Shown one piece after another: positions 17,005 to 25,701 of a stretch of DNA of 64,000 nucleotides. The notes under the pieces are model-generated. The model worked only from the letters and a program-made list of their open reading frames with translations, was not told where the DNA came from and did not search any database. Position numbers and translations under genes: made by a program. Each line of letters opens with the position of its first letter. Position 1 is the first letter of the stretch. The DNA comes from JANPPS01 sp964242575 (GTDB lineage Bacteria > Pseudomonadota > Alphaproteobacteria > Acetobacterales > Acetobacteraceae): contig CAXTCN010000014.1 of NCBI GenBank assembly GCA_964242575.1, forward strand, positions 4,687 through 68,686. Reading direction: 5' to 3'.

Positions 17005-17898
17005 CTGGAGATGCGATCTGCGGTGCCCAAAAGTTTTCGACGGTATCGTGGATCGTTTATCGCGGCTCAGACCCTAAGCTGCGGGTCGCCTCTTTTGACG
17101 TTTGGAGTTCGGCTCGAGCCTGGGGTGTGGTGCGAACGCTGCCGTGGAAAACTGCTGCGCGGCAACAGCCTATCTTCGCCCAGGCATCCCGCGGGAAATC
17201 GCGCAAGATATGAAAATGAGATAGCGTCAGACACTTAGTTTGTGTTGCATATCATGTGCCGATCATCTACTTACTGGCGAATGCGCCACTGCTTACCTGC
17301 TACGCTCTTCCACAACGCCTAGTGGGCCTGTGTGTTCACGCAAAATGTGCCCGGTAAACAACGATGCGCTCTGTAACTTAGGCTCAAGTACGTCTCAATT
17401 ATGAACTACAGCGAAATTATCCTACGGTGTGGGATGAACAAGCAATGACATCAGTCGAGCAAACCCTTGAGGCGCATCACACGCCGTATAGCCTGGACAG
17501 TTGCATGACGCCCACAGTGTCGTATGGCTGTTCGTCCAGCTCGATCAAATTAGCGCCAGTGCTCTTGTCCATCAAGTTCCGTGGTCAGACCAAAGACCGT
17601 CATTATCAGAGCTAAAATCTAATCGGTTCCAAACGAATCGGCACTATCAGTCTTTACCTTAAAATTGAGGCGGCTGAATCTAATTGCTAAGACGTTCGGC
17701 CGAAGCGGGTTCCAATTGAAGTTACATCACACCTCATTCAGGTCTATGCAGGGCCACAACTTCTTCAGGCCTTATGCAGCTTTTTGCCCCACTGCCTTGG
17801 ACCCACGTATAATGCCCGCGTAACCGTGTTATGTGCTATAAGTCTCAAGCGATTGAGTAGAACCCAGGACGGGTTTGTTGTAGGAAGAATGTAGGCTC
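17005..17898. other. gene-poor gap inside the exopolysaccharide region
   Basis: Nearly 900 bp with no convincing gene on either strand. It is visibly more AT-rich than its surroundings, especially 17250-17880. Small open frames exist (17011-17238, 17427-17615) but have no ribosome site or recognisable motif. It probably holds the promoter of the glycosyltransferase operon that starts at 17899 and decayed DNA next to the transposase relic. AT-rich DNA of this kind would be a natural MucR target, which is inference. Confidence 0.5.
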
Positions 17899-19083
17899 GT
17901 GTTGAAACGTAGCGTAGTCACTGTCAACCGCGTTGGCTTCCTGGGCGGGGTTGAGCGCGTCATCCTCGCGACAGAGCCGGCTGTACGAGCTGTTGGGCTT
18001 ACTCCGACGCTTCTCTGCCCTGCGCCCGGCGCACTCGCTGACGCAGCCTCGGAAGCCGGCTTTCTGGTCCGGCCGGCGGCGGTGGATCGTGGCAGGGCAA
18101 CCATGTCGCCGGTTGGCCTCGTTCGGCTCGGGTTCGCGCTCAAACAAGGCAGGCAAACCGTCCGCCAGGTCGCACAGCACGACCGCGCCGCCATCATTCA
18201 TACGCACCACCCAATGGGTGCTCTGCAATCTCAAAGCGCTGCACGAGCGCTCGGAGTTCCACTGCTGCTGCACGTTCACGAAACCTTGCCAATGCCGCCG
18301 CTTTACGCAATGGCGATGCGTTTCGTGGCCGCCGCATGCGGCTTGTTTATCTGCGTATCTGATGCGTCCGCCCAGATGATTCGCAGCCTTGGCATAGAAG
18401 AAGCACGCATCCGCTTGGTTTACAACTCAGTCGCACCAAGCTTTCTCCAGCCTGTCGGGCGTGCTAGCGACGTCGTAGGCACCGGGCCGCATATTGGCCT
18501 TTTTGGAGTGTTGGAGCCGCGCAAGGGGCAGGACCATTTCCTCCGCGCTGCCGCGCAAGTCGCCGCAGTGCAGCCTGACGCAACGTTCTGGATTGTCGGA
18601 TCGCTGTCCTTTGCGGACCACGCACGCTACGCCGACCGCTTGCGCGGGTTGGCGGCGGAGCTGGGCATCAGCGAGCGCGTCCGCTTCACCGGTTTCCGCA
18701 CGGACGTGCCTCACCTGATGGCAAGCATGGACGCCGTCGTGCTTGCCTCCACCGGTTTTGAGTCGTTGCCCACCGTGCTGATCGAGGCCATGGCGCTCGG
18801 CCGCCCTGTCGCAGCAACGCGGGTTGGCGGGGTCGAGGAGGTCATCCACGACGGCGAAACCGGCCTAGTTGTCCCTCCAGGAGATCCAGACGCCCTCGCG
18901 GCAGCAATGAGGCGGCTCGTCTCTCCGGAAGGAGCCGCGTTCGGCGCCAAGGCGCAAGCTGACATCAAGGCGCGCTTCGCGCCGGCTCGATTCGATCAAG
19001 AAATCGCCGATTGCTATCGCTCCGTGCTGTCCAGCAGTAACAGGAGCGGGTCGTCTCTGGTGAATGTGGAAGGTGCGGCGTGA
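17899..19083 (+). CDS. glycosyltransferase family 4
   Basis: GT-B fold glycosyltransferase, 394 residues, cytoplasmic face of the membrane. N-terminal acceptor half with 'VTVNRVGFLGGVERVILATE'; C-terminal donor half with 'HIGLFGVLEPRKGQDHFLRA', the nucleotide-sugar motif 'STGFESLPTVLIEAMALGRP' (E-x7-E), and 'VAATRVGGVEEVIHDGETGL'. The start is GTG at 17899; the ribosome site is modest. It is the first gene of an overlapping run GT-GT-GT-flippase. Sugar specificity cannot be read from sequence. Confidence 0.88.
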   Translation: MLKRSVVTVNRVGFLGGVERVILATEPAVRAVGLTPTLLCPAPGALADAASEAGFLVRPAAVDRGRATMSPVGLVRLGFALKQGRQTVRQVAQHDRAAIIHTHHPMGALQSQSAARALGVPLLLHVHETLPMPPLYAMAMRFVAAACGLFICVSDASAQMIRSLGIEEARIRLVYNSVAPSFLQPVGRASDVVGTGPHIGLFGVLEPRKGQDHFLRAAAQVAAVQPDATFWIVGSLSFADHARYADRLRGLAAELGISERVRFTGFRTDVPHLMASMDAVVLASTGFESLPTVLIEAMALGRPVAATRVGGVEEVIHDGETGLVVPPGDPDALAAAMRRLVSPEGAAFGAKAQADIKARFAPARFDQEIADCYRSVLSSSNRSGSSLVNVEGAA

Positions 19084-20222
19084 AGGTTGCGATTGTTCAT
19101 GACTACTTGAACCAATACGGCGGCGCGGAGCGCGTGCTTGAGGAAATTAAGGGGACATGGCCGGCGGCCCCGGTCTTTACCGCAATTTATGACCCCCGGC
19201 GCATGCCGGCGCGCTATCGGGAATGGGACATCCGCCCGTCCTGGCTCAATCGCATACCGTTTGCCTCTCGCAAGCATCAAGCTCTGCTGCCCTTGCTGCC
19301 GCAAGCCTTTGAAGGGTTCGACCTCGACAGCTACGATCTCATCGTAAGCAGCTCAAGCGGCCTGGCGCACGGCATCATCCCGGGTCCACGCGGCACGCAC
19401 GTCTGCTACTGCCATTCTCCGCCGCGATTTCTCTGGAGCTATCACCGCTATGTTGAGCGGGAACGGCTAAGCCGTGCCACGCGCGCGTTTCTTGCGACGC
19501 AGCTTACCTGGCTGCGGCAGTGGGATCGGACCAGCGCCGACCGGACTCACGCCTGGATCACCACCAGCCGCGTCATGCAGAAGCGTATCGCGCAGGTTTA
19601 CCGCCAACCCAGCACCATCATCCCCCCGCCGGTCGACACCGGGCGGTTCGAGGTCGGCAGTGGACGCGGCGGCTACTTCCTGATGCTGATGCGCCTAGTC
19701 GGGTGGAAGCGTCCCGACATTGTTGTCGAGGCCTGCACCCGGCTTGGCCTGCAACTGGTCGTTGCGGGCGATGGACGTGAGGCTGAACATCTCCAGGCCA
19801 TGGCCGGGCCGACGGTCCGCTTCGTCGGCCGGGTCGATGACACGCAAATGCGCGACCTATACCGAGATTGCTCGGCGCTGATCCTGCCAAGCGAAGAAGA
19901 TTTCGGCATCACGCCGCTCGAAGCAATGGCGGCAGGGCGGCCCGTGATCGCTTATGGGCGCGGCGGGGTGTTGGACACCGTGCTTTCGGGACAGACCGGG
20001 ATGTTCTTCGAACAACAAACCGTCGAGGCCGTGATGGACGCTCTCACCGCGTTCCAGCCCGGCGACTACGACGCCACCGTCATCCGTGCGCGAGCCGAGC
20101 TTTTCAACAATGCGGCATTTCGCGAGCGGCTGCGCGACTTCGCCAATGAGGCGCTCGCCGCAGCCAGCGCATTGGACAGGCCCCTGCCGCTGGGGCAACC
20201 GAAGACGTTCAAGGCCGCCTGA
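19080..20222 (+). CDS. glycosyltransferase family 4 (mannosyltransferase-like)
   Basis: 380 residues. The N-terminus 'VAIVHDYLNQYGGAERVLEE' and the segment 'THVCYCHSPPRFLWSYHRYV' are typical of a GT4 subgroup that includes WbaZ/GumH-like mannosyltransferases. Donor-site motifs are 'STIIPPPVDTGRF', 'YFLMLMRLVGWKRPDIVVEA', 'LPSEEDFGITPLEAMAAGRP' and 'VIAYGRGGVLDTV'. It starts with GTG overlapping the previous stop by 4 bp, and its own stop shares a base with the next start. Mannose as donor is a guess from subgroup resemblance. Confidence 0.87.
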   Translation: MKVAIVHDYLNQYGGAERVLEEIKGTWPAAPVFTAIYDPRRMPARYREWDIRPSWLNRIPFASRKHQALLPLLPQAFEGFDLDSYDLIVSSSSGLAHGIIPGPRGTHVCYCHSPPRFLWSYHRYVERERLSRATRAFLATQLTWLRQWDRTSADRTHAWITTSRVMQKRIAQVYRQPSTIIPPPVDTGRFEVGSGRGGYFLMLMRLVGWKRPDIVVEACTRLGLQLVVAGDGREAEHLQAMAGPTVRFVGRVDDTQMRDLYRDCSALILPSEEDFGITPLEAMAAGRPVIAYGRGGVLDTVLSGQTGMFFEQQTVEAVMDALTAFQPGDYDATVIRARAELFNNAAFRERLRDFANEALAAASALDRPLPLGQPKTFKAA

Positions 20223-21451
20223 TGTCCCAGAGAAAACGCCAGGCACGTCGGCCCACGATCGTGTTCATGTGGGAGCAATTCAGCGCCTATCACGTGGACC
20301 GCCTGGACGCCATGGCTGCTGCGTTCCATGGCCGCTATGAAATCATTGGCGTCGAGATCGCTTCCAGCAGCCGTACGTATGCGTGGGCGCCGGTCGGCTC
20401 TGGCGCTGGTTTCACGCGTAAAACCCTGTTCCCGGATACCGTGTTCGACGACGTGCCTTGGCCGCGCAGGCTGCGCCATGCCATGCGCGTCATCCGGGCA
20501 GCCCGGCCCAGCGGCGTGTTCCTCTGCAACCAGGAGCGGCCGGAGATCCTGGTTGCGGTCTTCGTGCTTCGGGCGCTCGGTATCCGCACCTATGCCATGC
20601 TCGACGCCAAGTTCGACGACGTTCCCCGCCGCGCTTTGGTGGAGGCATTAAAGCTGCTGCTGTTCCGGGTTTACAGCGGCGGTCTTGTCGCGGGGGCTCG
20701 ATCATTAGCCTACTACCGATTTCTGGGGCTTCCAAAAGGTTGGGCGCGCACCGCTTACGACACCATTTCGGTCGCTCGCATCCGGCAGGAAGCCGCGACG
20801 CCGCTCGCTCCCGCAGGCCAACCGCACGAGGAACGCGACTTCATCCTGGTTGCGCGGTTCGTTCCAAAGAAAAACATTGCGCTCGCGATCCGCGCCTATG
20901 CCCGTTTCAGGGCAATGCCGTCTCGCCACGGCCGTGTCCGCCGTCTTGTGCTGTGCGGCGCCGGGCCGCTGGAAGCAGACCTACGTGCGCTTGCGGCGAC
21001 ATTGCGTGTCGAGGATGGAGTCGAATTCACCGGTTTCCTGGGGCCTGCCGAGGTCGCAAGGCGCTTGGGTGCCGGCCTATGCCTGCTGCTCCCCAGCATA
21101 GATGAACAATGGGGCCTTGTGGTGAACGAGGCAGTGGCGCTCGGGCTGCCGATCCTGTGCACGGACAACGTGGGCGCGCGGGACAGCTTGGTCCGGGTCG
21201 GCGTCAACGGCTTCATGTTCGAGCCTGACAACGAGGAAGGGTTGGCTACGCTGATGCGGCTGATCTCGGAAGACCAGGCGCTGTGGCGCCAGATGGCGGA
21301 GGGCAGCCTGCGGCTCGCGCCGAATGGCGACGTGTCGCACTTCGTTCGCGGCGTCTCGGAGCTACTCGGGATATCCGCATCCGAGCGTCTCGCAACCGAT
21401 CAGGCCACTGAGACCGCAACAGTGCCGGCCGTTTTAGACCCAATCCGTTGA
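20222..21451 (+). CDS. glycosyltransferase family 4
   Basis: 409 residues, third glycosyltransferase of the run. N-terminal 'IVFMWEQFSAYHVDRLDAMA' and 'GVFLCNQERPEILVAVFVLR'; donor-site part 'DFILVARFVPKKNIALAIRA', 'LVLCGAGPLEADLR', and 'LLPSIDEQWGLVVNEAVALG' with the two acidic residues of the E-x7-E motif. ATG overlaps the preceding TGA by one base. The last bases overlap the flippase start (TTGA). Acceptor and sugar unknown. Confidence 0.85.
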   Translation: MSQRKRQARRPTIVFMWEQFSAYHVDRLDAMAAAFHGRYEIIGVEIASSSRTYAWAPVGSGAGFTRKTLFPDTVFDDVPWPRRLRHAMRVIRAARPSGVFLCNQERPEILVAVFVLRALGIRTYAMLDAKFDDVPRRALVEALKLLLFRVYSGGLVAGARSLAYYRFLGLPKGWARTAYDTISVARIRQEAATPLAPAGQPHEERDFILVARFVPKKNIALAIRAYARFRAMPSRHGRVRRLVLCGAGPLEADLRALAATLRVEDGVEFTGFLGPAEVARRLGAGLCLLLPSIDEQWGLVVNEAVALGLPILCTDNVGARDSLVRVGVNGFMFEPDNEEGLATLMRLISEDQALWRQMAEGSLRLAPNGDVSHFVRGVSELLGISASERLATDQATETATVPAVLDPIR

Positions 21452-22791
21452 GGCGCCTTCGCGACCTTGCGGCGGGAGTGCTCGGCGCGCGCGGCGGCGC
21501 GTTCGCCATGCTGCAAACCCTGATTGCGCAATGCTTTGTCATGGTCGTGAACCTGGCCACCGGTATTCTTACCGCCCGCTTGCTCGGCCCAACCGGCCGC
21601 GGCGAGTTCGCTGCGGTCAGCCTCTGGTTGCTGCTGCCCTCGTTTTTGGCAGTCGCAGGGTTGCAGAGCGGCATCGTCTATCAGTCCCGTCACGCGCCCG
21701 AGCAACGGGCGGCGGTTGGATTAGCAGCGGGGATCGCTGGAACCACGGCCTTTGTCGGCTTGGCGCTAATCTCGCTCTGGTGCCTGCCGGCTCTCATGCA
21801 CGGCTACGATTCTTGGGTCGTGGCGCTCGCACAGGCAGCCACGCTGGTGTCGGTCATCAACGTCTGGACGACCATAATCCGCCAATGTCTGCTGGCAGAG
21901 CGGGATTTCGGCGCATACAACGTGTTCAGCTCAAGTAGCGCGGCTGTTTACCTGGTCTTGTTGATAGCATTGGCGTTGGCCGGCAGCCTGACGCCAACAA
22001 CCGCCATTTGGGCGCAGGTCCTTGGTACCGTGTCCATTCTGGCTTTTGGATTATGGCGGCTGCTTTGGCGGTGGAAGGGCCGGTTGACTTGGCTCGCCAG
22101 CAGCCTGCGTCCGCTTCTGTCCTATAGCGCGCGCGCAGCTCCGGCAGACCTTATCGCGATCTTGACCCACAATGTGGACAGGCTCGTGCTGGTGGCGCTA
22201 GTCGCCCCAGCGGAGTTCGGGCTGTACTCGGTCGCTATTGCATTTGCACGTATCTTGGGCGTGTTGCAGACGTCCGTCTCGACCGTGACTTTGGCAGATC
22301 TCGCCGGTAAGCCTCCGGAGCAGATTGAACGGTTCGTGCATCTGACGTTCCGGGTTCTGGCGATCATACTTATCGTTGGTTGCGGGGCAATGCTTTTGGT
22401 GGATCGAAGTTTACTCCGGATTGCCTACGGGGCGGACTTCGTCCAAGCCGCGCCAATTTTCCGGGTGTTGTTGCTCGAAACCGCTCTGTCGTGCCTGGGC
22501 CAGGTGCTGCTGCAAGCATTCCTCGCGTCGGGGCGTCCCGCCGTGCCCTCAATGGCGCAGGCCGCCTCATTCGCGGTTACTGCCGCTGGCGTCCTCGCGC
22601 TGGCGCCAATGTTCGGCGCCATCGGAGCAGCGTCGGCCCTCGCGTTCGGCGCCTTGGTCCGGCTCTGCGTGCTGCTTGCCTGCCTCGGCCGCATCGGCTT
22701 GCGCTTGCCACGCCCTCTGCCGGGCTGGGACGACGTGACGCTGTTGCGCGACCGTATGCAAGGCCGGGGCCGGATCGCAAAGGATGCTTAG
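21448..22791 (+). CDS. wzx: oligosaccharide flippase (Wzx/MOP superfamily)
   Basis: Integral membrane protein, 447 residues with about 12 hydrophobic segments. The N-terminal 'MVVNLATGILTARLLGPTGR' followed by 'GEFAAVSLWLLLPSFLAVAG' is the standard start of Wzx-type flippases, and 'HNVDRLVLVALVAPAEFGLY' matches the mid-protein repeat. It should move lipid-linked repeat units to the periplasm. The start used is TTG at 21448 (TTGA overlap with the previous gene); ATG at 21508 is an alternative. Its last codons overlap the acyltransferase remnant. Confidence 0.87.
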   Translation: MRRLRDLAAGVLGARGGAFAMLQTLIAQCFVMVVNLATGILTARLLGPTGRGEFAAVSLWLLLPSFLAVAGLQSGIVYQSRHAPEQRAAVGLAAGIAGTTAFVGLALISLWCLPALMHGYDSWVVALAQAATLVSVINVWTTIIRQCLLAERDFGAYNVFSSSSAAVYLVLLIALALAGSLTPTTAIWAQVLGTVSILAFGLWRLLWRWKGRLTWLASSLRPLLSYSARAAPADLIAILTHNVDRLVLVALVAPAEFGLYSVAIAFARILGVLQTSVSTVTLADLAGKPPEQIERFVHLTFRVLAIILIVGCGAMLLVDRSLLRIAYGADFVQAAPIFRVLLLETALSCLGQVLLQAFLASGRPAVPSMAQAASFAVTAAGVLALAPMFGAIGAASALAFGALVRLCVLLACLGRIGLRLPRPLPGWDDVTLLRDRMQGRGRIAKDA

Positions 22792-22960
22792 TCTTTCAAA
22801 CAGCGCGCATCGGGCCGTCGCGTCCGCCCAGCCCGCCGTCGCCACGGCTGCTCAGCCTCGAAGCGGTTTGTGCGCTGGCCGCAGTGTCCGTGGTGCTGTT
22901 CCACACCCAGGTGACCTCGGTCACGCGAGCCGGCTACACCCCGTTCGGTGGAGTGATGCT
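22784..22960 (+). pseudogene. remnant of an acyltransferase-3 (OafA-like) gene
   Basis: The segment 22848-22949 encodes 'RLLSLEAVCALAAVSVVLFH' and 'TQVTSVTRAGYTPFGG', matching the first helix and its His at the N-terminus of membrane acyltransferases that O-acetylate polysaccharides. No start is in frame: the ATG at 22784, overlapping the flippase end, is in another frame, so a one-base shift separates the two. After about 22960 the family pattern ends. The rest of the roughly 400 bp up to the polymerase gene has no recognisable gene. The polymer is therefore probably no longer acylated by this locus. Confidence 0.55.
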
Positions 22961-23197
22961 GGTGGCATGGCGCACAGTAAGCTCGGTTAATGCCTTGCAG
23001 CCCTTTAGCCTTTTGTTGTTTGGGGCCGGCTCTGGACGCTCCATCGTCGCGCTCGCTTTTCTGGAGCTTAGCGGCCGAGTGACAATCTCATCTCCAGTTG
23101 TCGCGAGTTGGCAATTCAGCCAGGCCCGTATGAGCGACGTGTCACGGCCAAACAAAATATTACTCTGCGCAGTCGCGCATTGCTTGGAGCAGTCGTT

Positions 23198-24679
23198 TTG
23201 AGCGGTAACCGGACCAGTCACACGATCAGCCGCAAACACCTACAGCCACCCTCGCTGTTTACCGTGCTCCCGTCGCTTATCGTGCCTATTGTGCTGTGTG
23301 GCATCGTCGTGCCCATCCTGCTGGCTTTCGCAGGGGGCGCGGTCATACGCCTGGTTTACCCGGCATACGCCTTTCTGGTCGGCTTCGCGTTCTTCAATCA
23401 CCGCCGCAACGCCTACCCCGGCTTCTGCATCGCACTATTCGCGATGACGCCATTGGTCCGGCGAGTAGTGGACTACAGCGCAGGCTTTTCTGACTTCAAC
23501 CTGGTGCTGCTGGCTCCCTATGTGGCGTTGCTTCCGTGCGTCCTTCCACTCCTGCGCCAAAGCGTGACCCGGCGCCCGCAAGCGCTGCCCTTCCAGCTTT
23601 TATTGCTAAGCGTTGTTTATGGCGCGTTCCTTGCGTTGCTCCAGGCCCGTGTCGTTCCGGCATTCTACGAAAGTCTTCGTTGGATACTGCCGGTCGCGCT
23701 GACCGCATTCATCTTGGAAAACCACGCCATTGTGGACCGCATCCGGATCAGCTTGACTGGAACACTGGCAATTCTGGTGCCACTCATCTCGGCATACGGC
23801 GTCGCGCAATATTTCAATCCACAGCCTTGGGACATTATTTGGCTGCAAAATGTCATGGAGGCAGGCGCAACGTCGTTTGGTCGTCCCGAGGCATACCAAA
23901 TCCGGGTCTTTGCAACACTGAACTCACCGGGCTCGTTCGCCATGTTCCTTGCAACGGCCATCCCACTACTGCTGGCGGAGGGTGGCCTAATTGCGCTGGT
24001 GGGTTTGACTGGGCTGCCAGCCCTCGCTCTGTCGATCGTGCGGGGAGGATGGGTTGCCTGCGCCATCGGAGTGCTCGTAACCTTTGTCGTAGCCCGCGGT
24101 GGCAAGAAACTGGGCCTGCTCGCCGTCGGCCTGGGCATTGGTTTCTTGGGCGTGACGCTTGCAGGCAGCGTCCAACTTGCGCCAGAGGCAGTCAGCGGTT
24201 TAACCGAGCGTTTCAGTACCTTCTCCAGTATGGGCAACGATGGCAGCGCCCAGGATCGTCTCGACACATATGGCACGTTCTTTACCAGGCTCGGCGACAG
24301 TCCGTTGGGAGAGGGTTTTGGCGCCAATGCTGGTATGTCGTCGGCCAGTGAAAAGCGCGACCTTTTATCATTGGACAGCGGCATACTCGAAGTCTTTATC
24401 ACTTTTGGTCCAATTGTCGGAACGCTGTATTTTATAGGTTTTGGTATTCTTATCGTGCTGTCCTATAATGCTTTGCGTGAGTCCGGCGGTAGGCTTCCCG
24501 GACATTTTGGGATAGTGTGCGCGCTCGTTGCAGTTCTCCCACTCGGCAGCAATCAAATCGGAGAGCTTGGCATTATAACTTGGGCCGCGCTGGGCGTGTT
24601 GCTCGCGACCGCCGAGCAACAACACTTTCGTGCTGCAGCGAGACTGCAGCAGGAAAAAGCTGGCCGGGTCTCGGCATGA
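23198..24679 (+). CDS. O-antigen ligase/polymerase family protein (Wzy-like)
   Basis: Integral membrane protein, 493 residues, with about 11-12 hydrophobic segments and a large periplasmic loop ('TERFSTFSSMGNDGSAQDRL', 'SPLGEGFGANAGMSS'), as in the Wzy_C/O-antigen ligase family. It would polymerise the flipped repeat units. The start is TTG at 23198, since GGAG lies 8 bp upstream; the frame is open to 23108 through non-family sequence. Its stop overlaps the aldo/keto reductase start (ATGA). Confidence 0.83.
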   Translation: MSGNRTSHTISRKHLQPPSLFTVLPSLIVPIVLCGIVVPILLAFAGGAVIRLVYPAYAFLVGFAFFNHRRNAYPGFCIALFAMTPLVRRVVDYSAGFSDFNLVLLAPYVALLPCVLPLLRQSVTRRPQALPFQLLLLSVVYGAFLALLQARVVPAFYESLRWILPVALTAFILENHAIVDRIRISLTGTLAILVPLISAYGVAQYFNPQPWDIIWLQNVMEAGATSFGRPEAYQIRVFATLNSPGSFAMFLATAIPLLLAEGGLIALVGLTGLPALALSIVRGGWVACAIGVLVTFVVARGGKKLGLLAVGLGIGFLGVTLAGSVQLAPEAVSGLTERFSTFSSMGNDGSAQDRLDTYGTFFTRLGDSPLGEGFGANAGMSSASEKRDLLSLDSGILEVFITFGPIVGTLYFIGFGILIVLSYNALRESGGRLPGHFGIVCALVAVLPLGSNQIGELGIITWAALGVLLATAEQQHFRAAARLQQEKAGRVSA

Positions 24680-25701
24680 GGCAAATCCTGCTTCCCCACA
24701 CATCAAGCGCGTTCTCGCGCCTAAGCTTCGGCTGCTCCGGATTGATGGCGCGCCTGAGCCGTTCAGACTCGCTGCATCTCCTCCAAGTCGCGGCCGACAA
24801 CGGCATCACCCATTTCGACGTGGCGCGCAGCTATGGCTATGGCGACGCTGAGAGCGTGGTCGGCGATCTTATCGAGACCCGCCCAGGAGCACTCACCGTC
24901 ACAACCAAGGTCGGCATCTTGCCGCCGCAGCGCTCGCGCGGCCTTGACACCGCCAAAGCCGTCGCAAGACGGTTGGCCGGCCTGCACCCACGCCTCCGGC
25001 AGGCTTTAAGGCAGCGCGCCGCCAGCATGGTACGGCACGGCGCCTTTGATCTTGCAACGGTGCAAAAGAGCTTCGAAACGAGCCTGCGCACGCTGCGGGT
25101 CGAACGCGTTGACCTGCTGCTGCTGCATGACTGCACCTATGACGACCTACAACCCGGTCTGCTGGAGTACTTAGAGCGATGCCGGGACGAGGGAAAGGTG
25201 GGTCAGTTCGGGCTGGCGACCGACCAGGACACGATACGGCACGCTTTTGTGGACCGCCGTGCATTCGTTCCCATAGCCCAGTTCGCCACTGACCCTTCGG
25301 CAGCCACCGCTGAACAACTGTCCAGCTTGGGCGACGGGATTACGCCTGGCATCATCACGCACTCGGCACTTGGCGCGCAGTTCTCGGAAGTCGCCAACCG
25401 CCTTGCGTCCGATCAGGTGCTGGCCCGGCGCTGGACCCAGCGCCTACAGGTGGACGTCGCTGATCGGAATAGCCTGGGCCAGTTGTTCCTCGCAGCGGCT
25501 CTGTCGAGGAACCCGGATGGCGTAGTGCTGTTCTCGTCAACCCGGCCTGACACGATTGGCAGCAATGCCAAGCTCGCCAGTCAAGCGCCACTCTCCCTTG
25601 ACGATCGCGCGGCGTTGCAGCAGATGATCCAGGAGGCGCTCGAGGCAGTGTCCCAAGGGATTGCTAATGATCACGGACTTGGCTTCGCTTCCGGATGGTA
25701 G
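24676..25701 (+). CDS. aldo/keto reductase family protein
   Basis: NAD(P)H-dependent oxidoreductase with a TIM-barrel fold, 341 residues. The catalytic Asp-Tyr and Lys positions are seen in 'HFDVARSYGYGDAE' and 'LTVTTKVGILPP', and the His in 'VDLLLLHDCTYDDL'. 'EGKVGQFGLATD' and the C-terminal 'PDGVVLFSSTRPDTIGSNAK' complete the family pattern. ATG overlaps the polymerase stop by 4 bp, and the last 35 bp overlap the GMC gene. The pairing with a GMC oxidoreductase inside a polysaccharide operon suggests joint oxidation/reduction of a sugar or a precursor; this is inference. Confidence 0.88.
   Translation: MRQILLPHTSSAFSRLSFGCSGLMARLSRSDSLHLLQVAADNGITHFDVARSYGYGDAESVVGDLIETRPGALTVTTKVGILPPQRSRGLDTAKAVARRLAGLHPRLRQALRQRAASMVRHGAFDLATVQKSFETSLRTLRVERVDLLLLHDCTYDDLQPGLLEYLERCRDEGKVGQFGLATDQDTIRHAFVDRRAFVPIAQFATDPSAATAEQLSSLGDGITPGIITHSALGAQFSEVANRLASDQVLARRWTQRLQVDVADRNSLGQLFLAAALSRNPDGVVLFSSTRPDTIGSNAKLASQAPLSLDDRAALQQMIQEALEAVSQGIANDHGLGFASGW

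Noticed and set aside
17011..17238. 75-codon + strand open frame in the gap
   Set aside because: No ribosome site, no family match, and it runs through decayed DNA beside the transposase relic.
22934..23239. 101-codon minus-strand frame opposite the acyltransferase relic and polymerase start
   Set aside because: Antisense to coding remnants, with no recognisable domain; kept only as part of the decayed stretch.
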